Shown here: positions 22,812 to 35,300 of the stretch, piece after piece
Position numbering within the stretch: the first letter of the stretch is position 1
Layout of the letters: each line of letters opens with the position of its first letter
Assembly (NCBI GenBank): GCA_958450365.1
Contig: CAUEEP010000133.1
Location: forward strand, 434,001-498,000
Origin: Mesorhabditis belari
Taxonomy: Eukaryota > Nematoda > Chromadorea > Rhabditida > Rhabditidae
Direction of reading: 5' to 3'
DNA: 64,000 bases
Made by a program: the position numbers and the translations under genes
Notes under the pieces: generated by a model
Database searches by the model: none
What the model was told of the DNA's origin: nothing
The model's input: the letters and a program-made list of their open reading frames with translations, nothing else

Positions 22812-22890
22812 CTCTATGGTGCAGTCGGCAAAGCGATGGCCTCTAAATCAAGGGTTTGAATGAATGTCTGGACTTTTTTGCTTTAACACA
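22812..22890 (+). pseudogene. Degenerate tRNA-like sequence, copy 1
   Basis: GGTGCAGTCGGCAAAGCGATGGCCTCTAAATCAAGGGTTTGAA resembles a tRNA with an A-box and truncated T-arm. The copy at 28,342 is longer and better preserved. It could be a tRNA pseudogene or the head of a tRNA-derived SINE. Confidence 0.4.
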
Positions 22891-23368
22891 TTCTCCCTCT
22901 ATCCTGGATTCAAATCTGGTTCATATAAACATCCATATGCGGGCAATCTTTTCTAAAAGGCGCCTAAAGTAGAAACAGTTTAATGTTTGGCACAGAAAGA
23001 TAGACCTCGGCGATGGATAAGATCGATAAAGATGTATCGATAAAGATGTATCGATGAAGATGTATGGATTGAAGCCTTCACCTCTCGACTGAGACTCCTA
23101 GACAGTCGGGTATGGCAGTCAAATTTCTGTTTGAATTTTATGGCTTGAGCCCTGAATATCTGTATGCTCATTCCCTTAACAAGTACAACAAAATATTCAT
23201 GACTAACCATTTTTTTCTAAATTTTACACGTATTTTTGGTCTTTATAGGCCTAACAAAGTGACTTTCGGCCAGTTTTTAGGTTTCAAAAATTGTTCCCGA
23301 GTCCTCAACTTTCACCTGTTCACAAAGGCTAACAAAATTGCTTTCAATAATCATAAAATTTCTCTTCA

Positions 23369-25628
23369 ATGAGTTCTAAAGTTGTTCAAATAAGTTATGA
23401 GACTCCAAGGGTCTATATTTTGGTTTCAAATATCTTTGGAGTTTTTGGGACAGTGTTAAATTTTCTAACATTTTATGCAATTATTTCTATCTCACCACCA
23501 AATATGAAATATTATAAGAATCATATTTTGTGGTATCAGGTAAATAAACCTTTTTGTTATCTTTGTACTAGTAAACATTTACTTTCTGGCTCACGGTGGT
23601 AAAAAAAAACTACGGTATTTACAAACAATGAACTATCGGCTACGCCAGATTGTATGCGTTTATTAGGCCACAAAGAACATGAATTGAATGAATCTATGAA
23701 AGAAATCAAGGCTTGGTCGACACTTCTTGAATTGATTTTGCATAGCGCCTTGGCTGAGCCATATTTCCCTGCTTTAGCTGGAAGACTTTACGGCATTTTC
23801 TATACGATATTTGGAATACCTTTAAAGCCTATTTTTGTCCGTTTTGCTTTTCATTTGAATTCATTATTATTGTATTATCCATTGTTCAGTTAGTTGGTGC
23901 TGTTTGCATTTTGTTCATGATCATGGCCACAGCTCAATGCATTCTCTACCGTCATCGACAGGTTCTACCACAAGATCACTGGCTTCGGTGAGAGTTTTTC
24001 CATTTGCAAACACACCCTTTCTGGTACACTCATTGTGAGCTGAGTGCTAGAAAGGCTGTGCTTCCCCTGTACTTCCACTTGCCTTCAATTCTAGATTCAA
24101 AAAAAGAACATGGATATTGATTGCTTTTTTTCATTATATTTTTTACACAATTTGGTTTCTTATTCTTTTCCAATTAACCGATATGGAGTTATCGCCGAAT
24201 GCTAAAGGTTTGCCTCAATTGTTGCAGGTGATTTTTCTTGAGCTACCTCAATTGTTGCAAGTGATTTTTCTTGAGCTTTTTCCCAAGCCTAAGTTTCCAA
24301 TTTTTAACTATTATAGCACACTAACAGTACTTCTAGAAAACATTTCTAAATGACAATATGCTTACAGAAATATCCAGCGTATGAATTTGTGAGAGATCAA
24401 CATGATACATGGGTTGCTTTTGGTATCCTTTTATTCCGGGAGTTCCCAATTTCACTACAATTTATGCAATTTTTGCCTTAATTGGGCTGCTAGCGATCGA
24501 GATTTTGGGAGCAGTGGGTCATTTTTGAGAGTAACATGTACTATGTAAAACTCTAAACTTAAGTTCGCAGCTAGATTACAGAATTTTTGGCCCAAGACAG
24601 AGACAGGACAGGCTCAAAGCCTAGGCCAGGTCAATGACAATGTCAGACTTTGCTGTCTCATGGTTCTCTAGAAGCTAGGCTTGGCTCAGACTTTAGAATC
24701 CGCTTGAAAGTTGAGCGGAAATGTTGAAATATGGATGCATAGATGGTACTGTAAACTGTACATGATTTATACAGGCATTCTTTTTCTTTTCCCATTCTTT
24801 ATACCTTCTTGATGGCCACGTTGATCTGAGCGAGAAAACGAGGCGTTTACACAAAAAGTTATTGATGGCACTGTTGTTACAGGTTTCTTTCTCATTCTTC
24901 TCCTTTAATCACCATTTCGTTTAGATTTTTGTCCCATTTTTTTACGATAGCTATTCCATGGGTGTTGTACGCTTTTCTCGTGGTTACACAAAATATTATA
25001 CCACAAGGTTTGTCAATGTTTTTCACCGCCAAACGCTGAGATTGTACAATAGAATAGCTCAATGCGCACTAGCGGAGATGTTGCAGAGCCATTTTGGCCT
25101 GGCTAACCTAGCTTTACCTAGCCTAGTCCACCAAAGGAACCCGTTCTAGTTTGACTCTGACCTGACCTAGCCTAGCCGGTCTGGCCTAACCTAGGCCGGC
25201 TTACTGACTTGGCTTAGAGCTAGAACATTCCTGGTATTGAGATAAAGAAGTATAGACCTGGATTCTAGTCTGGCTTTGACCTGGCCTGGCCTAGTCTGGC
25301 TCACCCCTATCCAAGAGTTCGATTTGAAACTGGCATTAAGACAAGAAATAACAGAAGAGCAAGTGGACTCTAGTCTGACCTAGGATCTCTGAATTTTTCA
25401 AATTTTTGAATAAAATAGTTGGATGAAGAGCTTCCAGATGTCGTCAACATGGCCCTCTTCATCGACAGCTCTCATGCCGCAATTTCCTCACTTTCCATTT
25501 GGATTTTCACTGAGCCATACAGAAAATTTCTTCTACGTAAATCTCGTCAAATAACTTCATGGAAAAAAAGATCGAATGTGATCATTTCTATTAGAGAATC
25601 TCATCAAAATCCTTCAATTTTGCCTTAA
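23369..25628 (+). pseudogene. srh-like chemoreceptor GPCR, copy 1, frameshifted
   Basis: Seven-transmembrane serpentine receptor, expected in chemosensory cilia by family. Exon 1 (from 23,369) gives YILVSNIFGVFGTVLNFLT and PNMKYYKNHILWYQ (TM1). Exon 2 reads STLLELILHSALAEPYF and PALAGRLYGIFYTIFG (TM2). Exon 3 from 23,890 reads LVGAVCILFMIMATAQCILY (TM3), with TM4 at 24,100-24,230. The TM6 exon has SEKTRRLHKKLLMALLLQ (about 24,828-24,882), very typical of the Srh/Str group. TM7 is FIDSSHAAISSLSIWIFTE (25,459). Compared with copy 2 it lacks one base near 24,425 (after the VAFG residues) and has one extra T in the run near 24,940 (FVPFF then YDS instead of TIA). Both shift the frame, so it is probably non-functional unless splicing bypasses them. 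Confidence 0.72.
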
Positions 25629-26429
25629 ATTTCATCATTCCCCGATCATGTGTCTTTTTCATCGATTTGAGTGCAGCTCGGGAGATACCTAAATTGACCT
25701 ATAAAGGCTGTGTTTATACTTTTTAAGTGTTTAAGCACAAAAGTACCCTAGAACTTTATGATTTTAAAATAAATCTTTTTAACATAAAATCTTTATTGAA
25801 AAAACTCATGCAAAAAGTACCACGCAGTTTAGAAGAAAAATCACCGTCATTCAATTTTCAACAACAATTTCATTTCCTGAATCGAGTGTATTGCACAGAA
25901 AGAATGCAATAAAATTAGTAAATTATGTCATTTTTTTGGCAAAGTATTATAGAAATGTAGAAATTGTGTCAATTTTTAAAAAAGCTCTGTGCAAGCAGAT
26001 GAGGTAAAAGCTCCATGAGGAAATGGGAAATTTTTGCGAGTACTTTGTGCTTTCAAACGGACGCTATTTAGCGTACTGAGCTCTTTATTTGTTTTGCAAT
26101 CACAATCCGGTTTTCTGAGGAAAATCCAGCAGAATCTAGTTCGCCAGGGACGTGCATTTGCCAGAGCACAAAGTACAAGCAGCCAGATATAGATAAAGGA
26201 TTAAATAGATAATAGTAATAAGATTTCGATATTTCTATAGAAGATATAAGTGTTAAATAATAGATAATTAATGTGTAGGTTGGCGGGAAAATAATGCGAT
26301 TGGTACCTTGTGCTCTTGGGAAAGTAACAGCCGACAAACAGAGAAAACCGCGATAGTAATAGAGAAGCAGAGTGTGTTTGCTTACACAATCATAATATTA
26401 TTCGAAAATGACCTTCTTCATTTGACCAT

Positions 26430-27190
26430 CAAAAAATGACGGAACAAAAATTCCTTATTCGAGCTGCTTTACCCTATGACTTCGGCTTGGAAATCTGCCC
26501 GTGAATCGCATGATTCTATTTCAAAGGCCTATGGCGAAGATAGTATTAGCAAAAGCCAATGTTATCGATGGTTTGAGCGATTTCAAAGTGGAAACGAGCC
26601 TAGAAGATGAGCATCACAAAGGACGTCCTCGAAAGCTGGATGAGTCTCAACTTTTTCTAATTATGGAGAGACATCCCCCTTGCACCACTCGGGAGTTGTC
26701 GAAGTATGTTCAATGTTCATCATAGCACCATTGAAGAGCATTTACATTTGATTGGAAAGTGAAACAGATGCAAAAAATGGGTCTCACATGAATCGCAAGA
26801 TTGCCCGTATGAACACTTGTTCAATTTTGATTCAAAAAGCAAAAGCGCATGATTTTTGGAAATCATTTGTTACTTCTGATAAAACTTGGACTATTATATG
26901 ATACACGTTAAGCACAAGCACCAATGGCTATCACCAAAACCAGCCCCGGTTGTCATGTCAAAACCTGGTGTGCATGGAAAGAAGTCCGGTGTTTTGCGTA
27001 TGGTTGGAACTATCGTGGATTGTTTTATTATGACTTCTCAAACCGGGTAAAACTGTCACAGCTGAACTTTACAGTGAGCAGTTAGAGCGTGTGAATCAAA
27101 CTTTACCGAGATCTCGACATGACACTTCAAAAAGTCGATTTTTGCGTGATAATGCAAAACCGCACACGGCAAAGATGACCCTTTTTTATT
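26430..27190 (+). mobile_element. mariner relic between the srh copies
   Basis: Broken frames read HKGRPRKLDESQLFLIMERH (26,612), STIEEHLHLIGKW (26,728), SVKHKHQWLSPKPAP-like residues (26,905), AELYSEQLERVNQTLPR (27,061) and FLRDNAKPHTAKM (27,140). All are mariner transposase blocks. The end is cut where the Tc1-like relic begins. Confidence 0.8.
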
Positions 27191-27194
27191 ATGA

Positions 27195-28275
27195 ATTGCA
27201 AGTTTTATTCACTTTTCAACAATTTATTGCAAACATGTAATAAGCAAACAAGCTTAACAACAAAAAAATTAGTGTCTACTCAACTTCCCTAAGGTGCAAC
27301 ACAACAAAATGCTAGAACAAACGCTCCGCTCCAGGTCCATGGCAGTCAAATGAAAAACATCCCACACCATGACATTGCCACATCCATACTTAACTGTACC
27401 AACAGTGTATCGTGGGTCATTTCGGGTGTTCGGCGGGCGACGAACATGTTTGATTCCGTCCGTATTGCTCATGTTGAACTTGAATTCATCTGACCAAAGC
27501 ACGTTCTTCCATTTGGCAACCGTCCTGCTCGTGTGTCTTAGCAAAATTCAGTCTGACTTTCTTATTTTTGGCAGAGACGAACGGTTTATGAGCAGCAATT
27601 CGACCAAAGAGTTGACTTTCGCTCAAACGTCTTTGTATTGTTCTCTGATGAACATTTGACGCTCCAACAGCTTCACGAACCTCAGGAGCGGTCAAAAACG
27701 GGTCCTTCTTGGTAGCTAGTGTGATGCGTCGATTCATCCTGAGCAATATTTTGCACATTTAAAAAGGAAATCTCAAAAAAACTTACTTGTCACTGGTTTT
27801 TCGAGGTCTTCCCATCTTCTTTTCGGCGCCGGGTTCTTTCTACGTTGATAAAGCTTGCCAAACAGGCGCCTTTTTCATCCTATTGCCGTTGCGATCTCTT
27901 CAAAGGTCTTGCTTTGTAGATCCCTCATTCGGACAATGGTATTCACATCAGAAGGTGAGATTCCTTGAGTTTTGGCCATTTTTTCTAAAAAATAACATAA
28001 AAAATGTCAAAAAAATCCATGGAAAATGAAATATTGCATTAAAACAATGCTTGTTCTTAAACTTTTGTCCGGCTAGAATCCCGGCTCTTTCCTGTAAAGT
28101 CTCAAAGACTTTTTTGTATTTAGATTTGTGACCTGTTATAATGTGGTTAATTCCTGAAATTGAGACAAACAAAAATGCTTTTAAGACCTAAATGAAATTC
28201 TTGACCTTCTAAAAGATATTGAGCTTTTTCCATAACTTGAGGTCATGTTCTTAAACTTTTGTCCGGCACTGTACA
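27195..28275 (-). mobile_element. Tc1-like relic, minus strand, 3'-truncated
   Basis: Minus-strand frames: a GRPRKTSDK-like start (about 27,795-27,815), FLTAPEVREAVGASNVHQRT and QRRLSESQLFGRIAAHKPFV (27,580-27,700), then NVLWSDEFKFNMSNTDGIKH (27,470), RRPPNTRNDPRYTVGTVKYG and VMVWDVF (27,360). A TIR-like TTAAACTTTTGTCCGGCACT lies at about 28,250-28,270; a second copy of TTAAACTTTTGTCCGGC near 28,056 suggests an internal or nested end. The catalytic C-terminus is lost at the junction with the mariner relic. Confidence 0.8.
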
Positions 28276-28341
28276 TGTTACTCTCAAAAATGACCTACTG
28301 CTCCCAAAATCTCGGTTGCTAGCAGACTCGGTGAGGCGTTC

Positions 28342-28420
28342 TCTGTAGGGTAGTCGACAGAGCGATGGCCTCTGAATCCAAGGGTCGAGGGTTGGAATCG
28401 TGGCTGGACTTTTTTACTTT
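28342..28420 (+). pseudogene. tRNA-like sequence, copy 2
   Basis: TAGGGTAGTCGACAGAGCG resembles a tRNA A-box region and GAGGGTTGGAATCGTGG a degenerate B-box. The arms do not all pair and the B-box deviates from GGTTCGAATCC. Directly duplicated with the srh module. Interpreted as a tRNA pseudogene or SINE head. Confidence 0.45.
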
Positions 28421-28921
28421 AACAGATTGTCCCTCTGTTCTGGAGTAAAATCTGGTTCATATCAACATCCGTATTCGGGCAATCTTTCCTAAAAGGTCTT
28501 TATCTGCATAAAGTAGAAACAGTTTAATGTTTGGGACAGAAAGATAGATCTCAGCGACGGATAAGATTGATAAAGATCTATGGATAAAGATGTATCGATA
28601 AAGATGTATGGATTGAAGCCTTCACCTCTCGACTGAGACTCCTAGTCAGTCGGGCATGGCAGCCAAATTTCTGTTTGGATTGTATGGCTTGAATCCTGAA
28701 TATCTGAATGCTCATTTCCTTAACAAGTACAACAAAATCTTCATGACTATTTATTTTTTCTAAAGTTTTTACACGTATTTGTGATCTTGATGAGTCTAAC
28801 AAAGTGACTTTCGGCAAGTTTTTAGGTTTCAAAAATTGTTTCAGACTCCTCAACTTTCACCTGTTCACGAAGCTAACAAGCCTAACAGAATTGCTTTCAA
28901 TAATTATAAAATTTCTCTTCA

Positions 28922-31319
28922 ATGAGCTCTAAAGTTTTCCAAATAAATTATGAGATTCCAAGAGTCTATATTTTGGTTTCAAATATCTTTGGAGTTTTTG
29001 GGACATTGTTAAATTTTCTAACATTCTATGCAATTATTTCTATCTCACCACCAAATATGAAATATTATAAGAATCATATTTTGTGGTATCAGGTAAATAA
29101 ACCTTTTTGTTATCTTTGTACTAGTAAACATTTACTTTCTGACTCACTGTAGTAAAAAAAAACTACGGTATTTACAATCTACGGTATTTACAATCAATGA
29201 ACTATCGGCTACACCAGATTGTATGCGTTTATTAGGTCACAAAGAACATGAATTGAATTGATGAAAGAAATCAAGGCATGGTCGACACTTCTTGAATTGA
29301 TTTTGCATGGCGCCTTGGCTGAGCCATATTTCCCTGCTTTAGCTGGAAGACTTTACGGCATTTTCTATACGATATTTGGAATACCTTTAAAGCCTATTTT
29401 TGTATGTTTTGCTTTCCATTTGGATTCCATTTGGATATTATTGTATTATCCATTGTTCAGTTAGTTGGTGCTGTTTGCATTTTGTTCATGATCATGGCCA
29501 CAGCTCAATGCATTCTCTACCGTCATCGACAGGTTCTACCACAAGATCACTGGCTTCGGTGAGAGTTTTTCCATTTGCAAACACACCCTTTCTGGTACAC
29601 TCATTGTGAGCTGAGTGCTAGAAAGGCTGTGCTTCCCCTGTACCAATGTACTTGCCTTCAATTCTAGATTCAAAAAAAGAACATGGATATTGATTGCTTT
29701 TTTTCATTATATTTTTTACACAATTTGGTTTCTTATTCTTTTCCAATTAACCGATATGGAGTTATCGCCGAATGCTAAAGGTTTGCCTCAATTGTTGCAG
29801 GTGATTTTTCTTGAGCTACCTCAATTGTTGCAAGTGATTTTTCTTGAGCTTTTTCCCAAGCCTAAGTTTCCAACTTTTAACTATTATAGCACACTAACAG
29901 TACTTCCAGAAAACATTTCTGAATAACAATATGCTTACAGAAATATCCAGCGTATGAATTTGTGAGAGATCAACATGATACATGGGTTGCTTTTGGTAAC
30001 CCTTTTATTCCGGGAGTTCCAAATTTCACTACAATTTATGCAATTTGTGCCTTAATTGGACTGCTAGCGATCGAGATTTTGGGAGCAGTGGGTCATTTTT
30101 GAGAGTAACATGTACTATGTAAAACTCTAAACTTAAGTTCGCAGCTAGATTACAGGCAATTTTTGGCCTAAGACAGAGACAGGACAGGCTCAAAGCCTAG
30201 GCCAGGTCAATGACAATGCCAGACTGTGCTGTCTCATGGTTCTCCAGAAGCTAGGCTTTGACTCTGGCTTCTGATTCAACTTAGCTCAGACTTTCAGATC
30301 CGCTTGAAAGTTGAGCGAAATGTGGAAATATGGATGCATGGATGATACTATTCAGAGCTCAAATAGCTTAAATAGCGATAGCTGAGAGTTCCAAGGCGGT
30401 TCCAAATTATGTCATTTTTTTGGCAAAGTATTATAGAAATGTAGAAATTGTGTCAATTGTTTTAAAAAGTTCCAAGGCAAAATATGATTCTTATAATATT
30501 TCCCGATGTACTGTAAAATGTACATGATTTGTACAGGCATTCTTCTTCTTTTCCCATTCTTTATACCTTCTCGATGGCCACGTTGATCTGAGCGAGAAAA
30601 CGAGGCGTTTACACAAAAAGTTATTGATGGCACTGTTGTTACAGGTTTCTTTCTCATGGTTCTCCTTTAATCACCATTTTGATCAGATTTTTGTCCCATT
30701 TTTTACGATAGCTATTCCATGGATGTTGGTACGCTTTTCTCGTGGTTACGGAAAATATTATACCACAAGGTTTGTCAATGTTTTTTACTACCCAACGCTT
30801 AGATTGTGCAATAGAATAGCTCAATGCTCACTAGCGGAGATGTTACAGAGCAATTTTGGCCTGGCGGACCTAGCTTTACCTAGCCTAGTCCACAAAAAGT
30901 ACCAGGTTCTAGTTTGACTCTGACCTGACCTAGCCTAGCCGGTCTTGGCCTAACCTAGGCCGGCTTACTGACTTGGCCTAGAGCTAGAACATTCCTGGTA
31001 TTGAGATAAAGAAGTATAGACCTGGATTCCTAGTCTGGCTTTGACCTGGCCTGGCCTAGTCTGGCTCACCCCTATCCAAGAGTTCGATTTGAAACTGACA
31101 TTAAGACAATAAATAACGAAGAGCAAGTGGACTCTAGTCTGACCTAGGATCTCTAAATTTTTCTAAATTTTTGAATAAAATAGTTGATCCAAAGAGCTTC
31201 CAGATGTCGTCAACATGGCCTTGTTCATCGACAGCTCTCATGCCACAATTTCCTCACTTTCCATTTGGATTTTCACTGAGCCATACAGAAAATTTCTTCT
31301 TCGTAAATCCCTCAAATAA
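28922..31319 (+). pseudogene. srh-like chemoreceptor GPCR, copy 2, better preserved
   Basis: Same architecture as copy 1. TM1 lies at 28,922-29,092 (NIFGVFGTLLNFLTFYAI), TM2 from about 29,280, TM3 from 29,460 and TM4 from 29,670. TM5 is intact here (GVPNFTTIYAICALIGLLAI, about 30,018-30,075). The TM6 exon ends HKKLLMALLLQ at 30,643, followed by IFVPFFTIAIPWML (about 30,687). TM7 (FIDSSHATISSLSIWIFTE) is present, but the exon start has one extra base relative to copy 1 (TTGATCCAAAGAGC against TTGGATGAAGAGC, about 31,183), which breaks the expected frame. The C-terminus RKFLLRKSLK ends at 31,319. It could be rescued by a different acceptor; otherwise a recent pseudogene. Confidence 0.7.
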
Positions 31320-32339
31320 CTTCATGGAAAAAAAGATCGAATGTGATCATTTCCATCAGAGAATCTCATCAAAATCCTTCAGTTTTGCATTAAATTTCAT
31401 CATTCCCCGATCATGTGTCTTTTTCATCGATTTGAGTGCGCCGGAAAGGCTGTGTTTATACTTTTTAAGTGTTTAAGCACAAAGTACCCTAGAACTTTAT
31501 GATTTTAAAATAAATCCTGTTAATATATAAGCCTTTATTGAAAAAAATTCATACAAAAAGTACCACGCAGTTTAGAATAAAAAAATCACCGTCATTCAAA
31601 GTTTCAACAACAATTTCATTTCCTGAATCGAGTGTATTGCACAGAAAGAATGCAATAAAATTAGTAAATTATGTCATTTTTTTGGCAAAGTATTATAGAA
31701 ATGTAGAAATTGTGTCAATTTTTAAAAAAGCTCTGTGCAAGCAGATGAGGTAAAAAGCTCGATGAGAAAATAGGAAATTTTTGCGAGTACTTTGTGCTTT
31801 CAAACGCACGCTATCTAGCGTACTCAGCTCTTCATTTGTTTTGCAATAACAATCCGGTTTTCTGAGGAAAATCCAGCAGAATCTAGTTCGCCAGGGACGT
31901 GCATTTGCCAGAGCACAAAGTACAAGCAGCCAGATATAGATAAAGTATTAAATAGATAATAGTAATAAGATTGAAATATTTCTATAGAATATATACATCA
32001 GCTGGGAGTCGACCTCGTAAACCGCAAATATTCAAGGCGACACATCGCGAGAAGTATGGAGCACGTTTGAAGCCAAGTTCCTCAAAAAATATAGATGTTT
32101 ATAGTGAAAAGATTTGCATTTATGTTATTATTTTATAGATATTTAGTTAAGGATACTATTTTCTGAAGATTTTATTGCTTTTAAATGGTTCTAAGCGTTT
32201 CACAAAGCTGACAATCAGTTAACGAATTCCTAACGTTGCCAGCGTTTTCTAAAGCTATTGTAATCCGTGAATTGAGAAAATAGAAACCATAATCCACACT
32301 GTTCAATGCTTAAGCCTGTTTTATAACTATTTTAAGCAA

Positions 32340-35300
32340 CTAATTTCCAATCTCAATACGCACCACAAGACTTTTCACAGCGCCCATCAGCTTGGCGATT
32401 TTGTAGATCGCTTCGACATCATCCTTCGACTTTTGACGAATCCTCTGGAAACAATTTATGTAATTTATTGAAAGCAACAATCTGCATCAACTTCTGAATA
32501 GTTTTCAAAGTTTTCTCACTCACTCGTGACAGCATCCATTCGTATTTCTTGCGCGCTTCACGCACAATCGCTGCGCTCGGCTCGGAGAGGCCATGAGCTG
32601 GAAAAATTTGCATATAACTTGCATAGATAACCTTGCAAATTGCATCTATTATTCTATAATGGTTTATCCTTTAAATTTGGATCATTTTATGCTAAGTCTG
32701 GTCATCAAATAAGCCAATTCACAACTTAAACAGTTCTCCGTTCAAAGAAAAGGAAAAGTTGGGCTTTAGAAACTCTGTCAAGACCTAGACAAGTACAAAA
32801 ATTATCATTTTCGATTCAAAAGCAAAATTTAAGACTTAGAATTTTGATTTTAAACGAACCCGAGTGGAAAATGAGGATATTCTTCAACAGAACATAATCC
32901 CCGTCATCCATTTGAGTGTCCCGGAAGGCGGGGATCACTTCATTTTGCCCCAAATTGATCATTCGCTCCAAAAAGTCACCAATTCTAGAGAAAAATCATA
33001 TCTTTGATACAGATTTAACTTGAAAATCAAAAACTTACTCCATACTTTTGAGGGCTCTACTGTCTGCACTGAAGGCTTGTCCTAAACCGGCCACCATGCC
33101 CGGATTCCCAATCCTGAAACGATTCAATTTATAATTTTAAATTTTAGAATTAGGCATACTTATCTACAGTAATCTACAATAGTGAACGATTTCAAATGCC
33201 AAACCTGTACGTGTAAGCGAACAAAAGAAAGGGGGAAACGAAGAGGTGCTGTCGTTTGCAGAAAAGCACCTGAAAGGTTTGAATGTTAAATTTACAAAAG
33301 TTTGAAATCTCTGCTCTCTACCAAAGCAATATAACAAATGATCGTACTTGCTCTTTTGGTGGTAATTGAGAGACTTCAGCCAATCCTCTCACATAATCGA
33401 TGACATGAAGGAGGAGACGGGAGAATTGACGACCCAAGTTTTGTGAGGGTTCAGTGTTCGGGGAAACGTGGGATAAACCAGCCTGAGAGTTTGATGAATA
33501 GCTGGATCTTGTTTGGAATTTGCATGCTCAGCTAGACTTAATCCCAAATCTCTGAACTGAAATGTTTTCTAAACGCTGGAGAAAAGCTATCGTAGGCATT
33601 TTGGAAAGCAGGGTTACGGTTAAATTTAAAAGCTTTTCTATTCGAATTCCTATTTCACAGATTTTCGGTTCCCCATAAACACAGAATCTCTCGAATCACA
33701 TTGTTCCACAAAATGCTCTCAACAGCTGGCTTTCACCCAGAAATGGGTTCAAGATCTCATAGCTCTTTTCGTTTCCCAGTCAAATAGAATTACAATAGAC
33801 TTTTCTTTCTAAATACAAAAGGGTGTTCAGTGATCGAATTTCGCCGAAAATGGCTGCACAGAACGAGTGGGCTGCCGTAATTGATTTTAAGCGATTTAGA
33901 TTGATGAAGGAAATGATTAAAATGTCAAAGATAAAGAACGTGGGAGTTGAAAGGAAAGGAAAGGAATGGGAAGGGGAAAGGGTAAATCATTGCAATTGCT
34001 GCGTTTTCTTCCAAGAATCGAGAACCGAACGGCTGAGCACTACAAAGGACAGAGAGGGCAAAGGGAAATATTAATTTGCATAGGAAAAACACAGCAATCA
34101 CTGTTTGGGGAAATTTCAAAGCTCCCATTCATCTAACTATTAGGCTGTCCAGAAAGTCTTTACGTTTCTTTTCGAAAGGTCATTAATACATTAATAGTCT
34201 TGTGAAGGAGTTCCCAATATATGAGTCCTTTGAGTTGGCACCAAACCGGACAACATGTACTTCTTGTGCTTCTTGTACTTCTTGTGCTTCTTGTACTTCT
34301 TGTACTTCTTGTACTTCTTGTACAACATGTACTTCTTGTACAACATGTACTTCTTGTACAACATGTACTTCTTGTGGTGGGGGTCTGGGGGACCTCCGTC
34401 GCAGCAGCAACTCCAGGCTAACCCATTACCGTTTCCTTTAAAAATTTACAGTTGCTATTCATCTCCTTTGGCTAGTCGGGGTAAAAAAGATTTCCTGTCG
34501 TATCTGTAAAGACTCTGTAAAGGGCAGTAGGACCTCTGTCCTTGCATGGAGTCGGTAAGGTTATGCAGTATCCATTGGTCATAAAACCTATAATATGCAG
34601 ATGGTTTTCGATTGTTTTATGGGAGAACCCAACAGCATCTACTATTTCACGAGGGTCAATCCAAGGGTTCTCATGAATTTTCTGGATAATTTCTCCTGGA
34701 TTCTCTTTGTCTTGGAGTGAAATCTCTTTTCTAAACTTAGCAAACCAACTTTAAATTGTGTTATGAGAAGGTGAATGATTTCCATGAATATTTCTCAATA
34801 TTGCTTCAGACTACCGACAACTTTATCTGAACCAAATGGGAACCAAAATAGGAACCAAATGGGAACCAAATAGGAACCAAATGAGATCTTTATGAGAACC
34901 AAATAGGAACCAAATAGGAACCAAATAGAAACCAAATAGGAACCAACTTCACACATCTCATGCAGATCAGCTAGATCTAAGAGTTTTTCAATAAAGAATC
35001 AATAAAAAGAAAAAATATTAGATGATGAACTTGTTTTGCTTTCTAATGGGAACTGATAAGACTAAATTTAGGCAACAAGACAAACCCCGTCCACTATTTA
35101 TAAAAATAAAAATTGTGTTATTTCTAAGTGTACCAACTATCAACGTACTAGACTAAAAGAATCTAAACCATGCTTCTCAGAAGCTCTAATAAGTAACGTA
35201 ACCCTCGGCACCGTATTTCCAACAGAAGAAAGATTTCAAAAAGATCGATAACCATTTGCTTTTCATTTGCTTTTGCCATTCCAAAAGATTTGCTTATCGT

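Larger units (their letters stand above)
22800..26330. repeat. First direct copy of the srh module
   Basis: Near-identical in the same orientation to 28,330-31,960. It includes a tRNA-like start, about 0.45 kb of upstream DNA, the receptor exons, and a tail shared with the palindrome edge (GTACTTTGTGCT, TCCGGTTTTCTGAGGAAAAT). The two copies form the loop of the palindrome. Confidence 0.85.
28330..31960. repeat. Second direct copy of the srh module
   Basis: Direct repeat of 22,800-26,330. Its right tail merges into the right palindrome arm at about 31,740. Near 30,400-30,500 it carries an extra piece copied from its own tail (TTTTTTGGCAAAGTATTATA, also at 31,679 and 25,931), which copy 1 lacks. 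Confidence 0.85.

Noticed and set aside
25130..25400. Gene in the CCTAGCC/GGCCTAG-rich tract (also 30,900-31,090)
   Set aside because: Short degenerate repeats within an intron of both srh copies; no splice-consistent frame.
34202..34509. Cys/Thr-, Leu/Val- and Tyr/Phe-repeat ORFs
   Set aside because: All are translations of the 9-bp TTGTACTTC array in different frames, inside an NHR-B intron.
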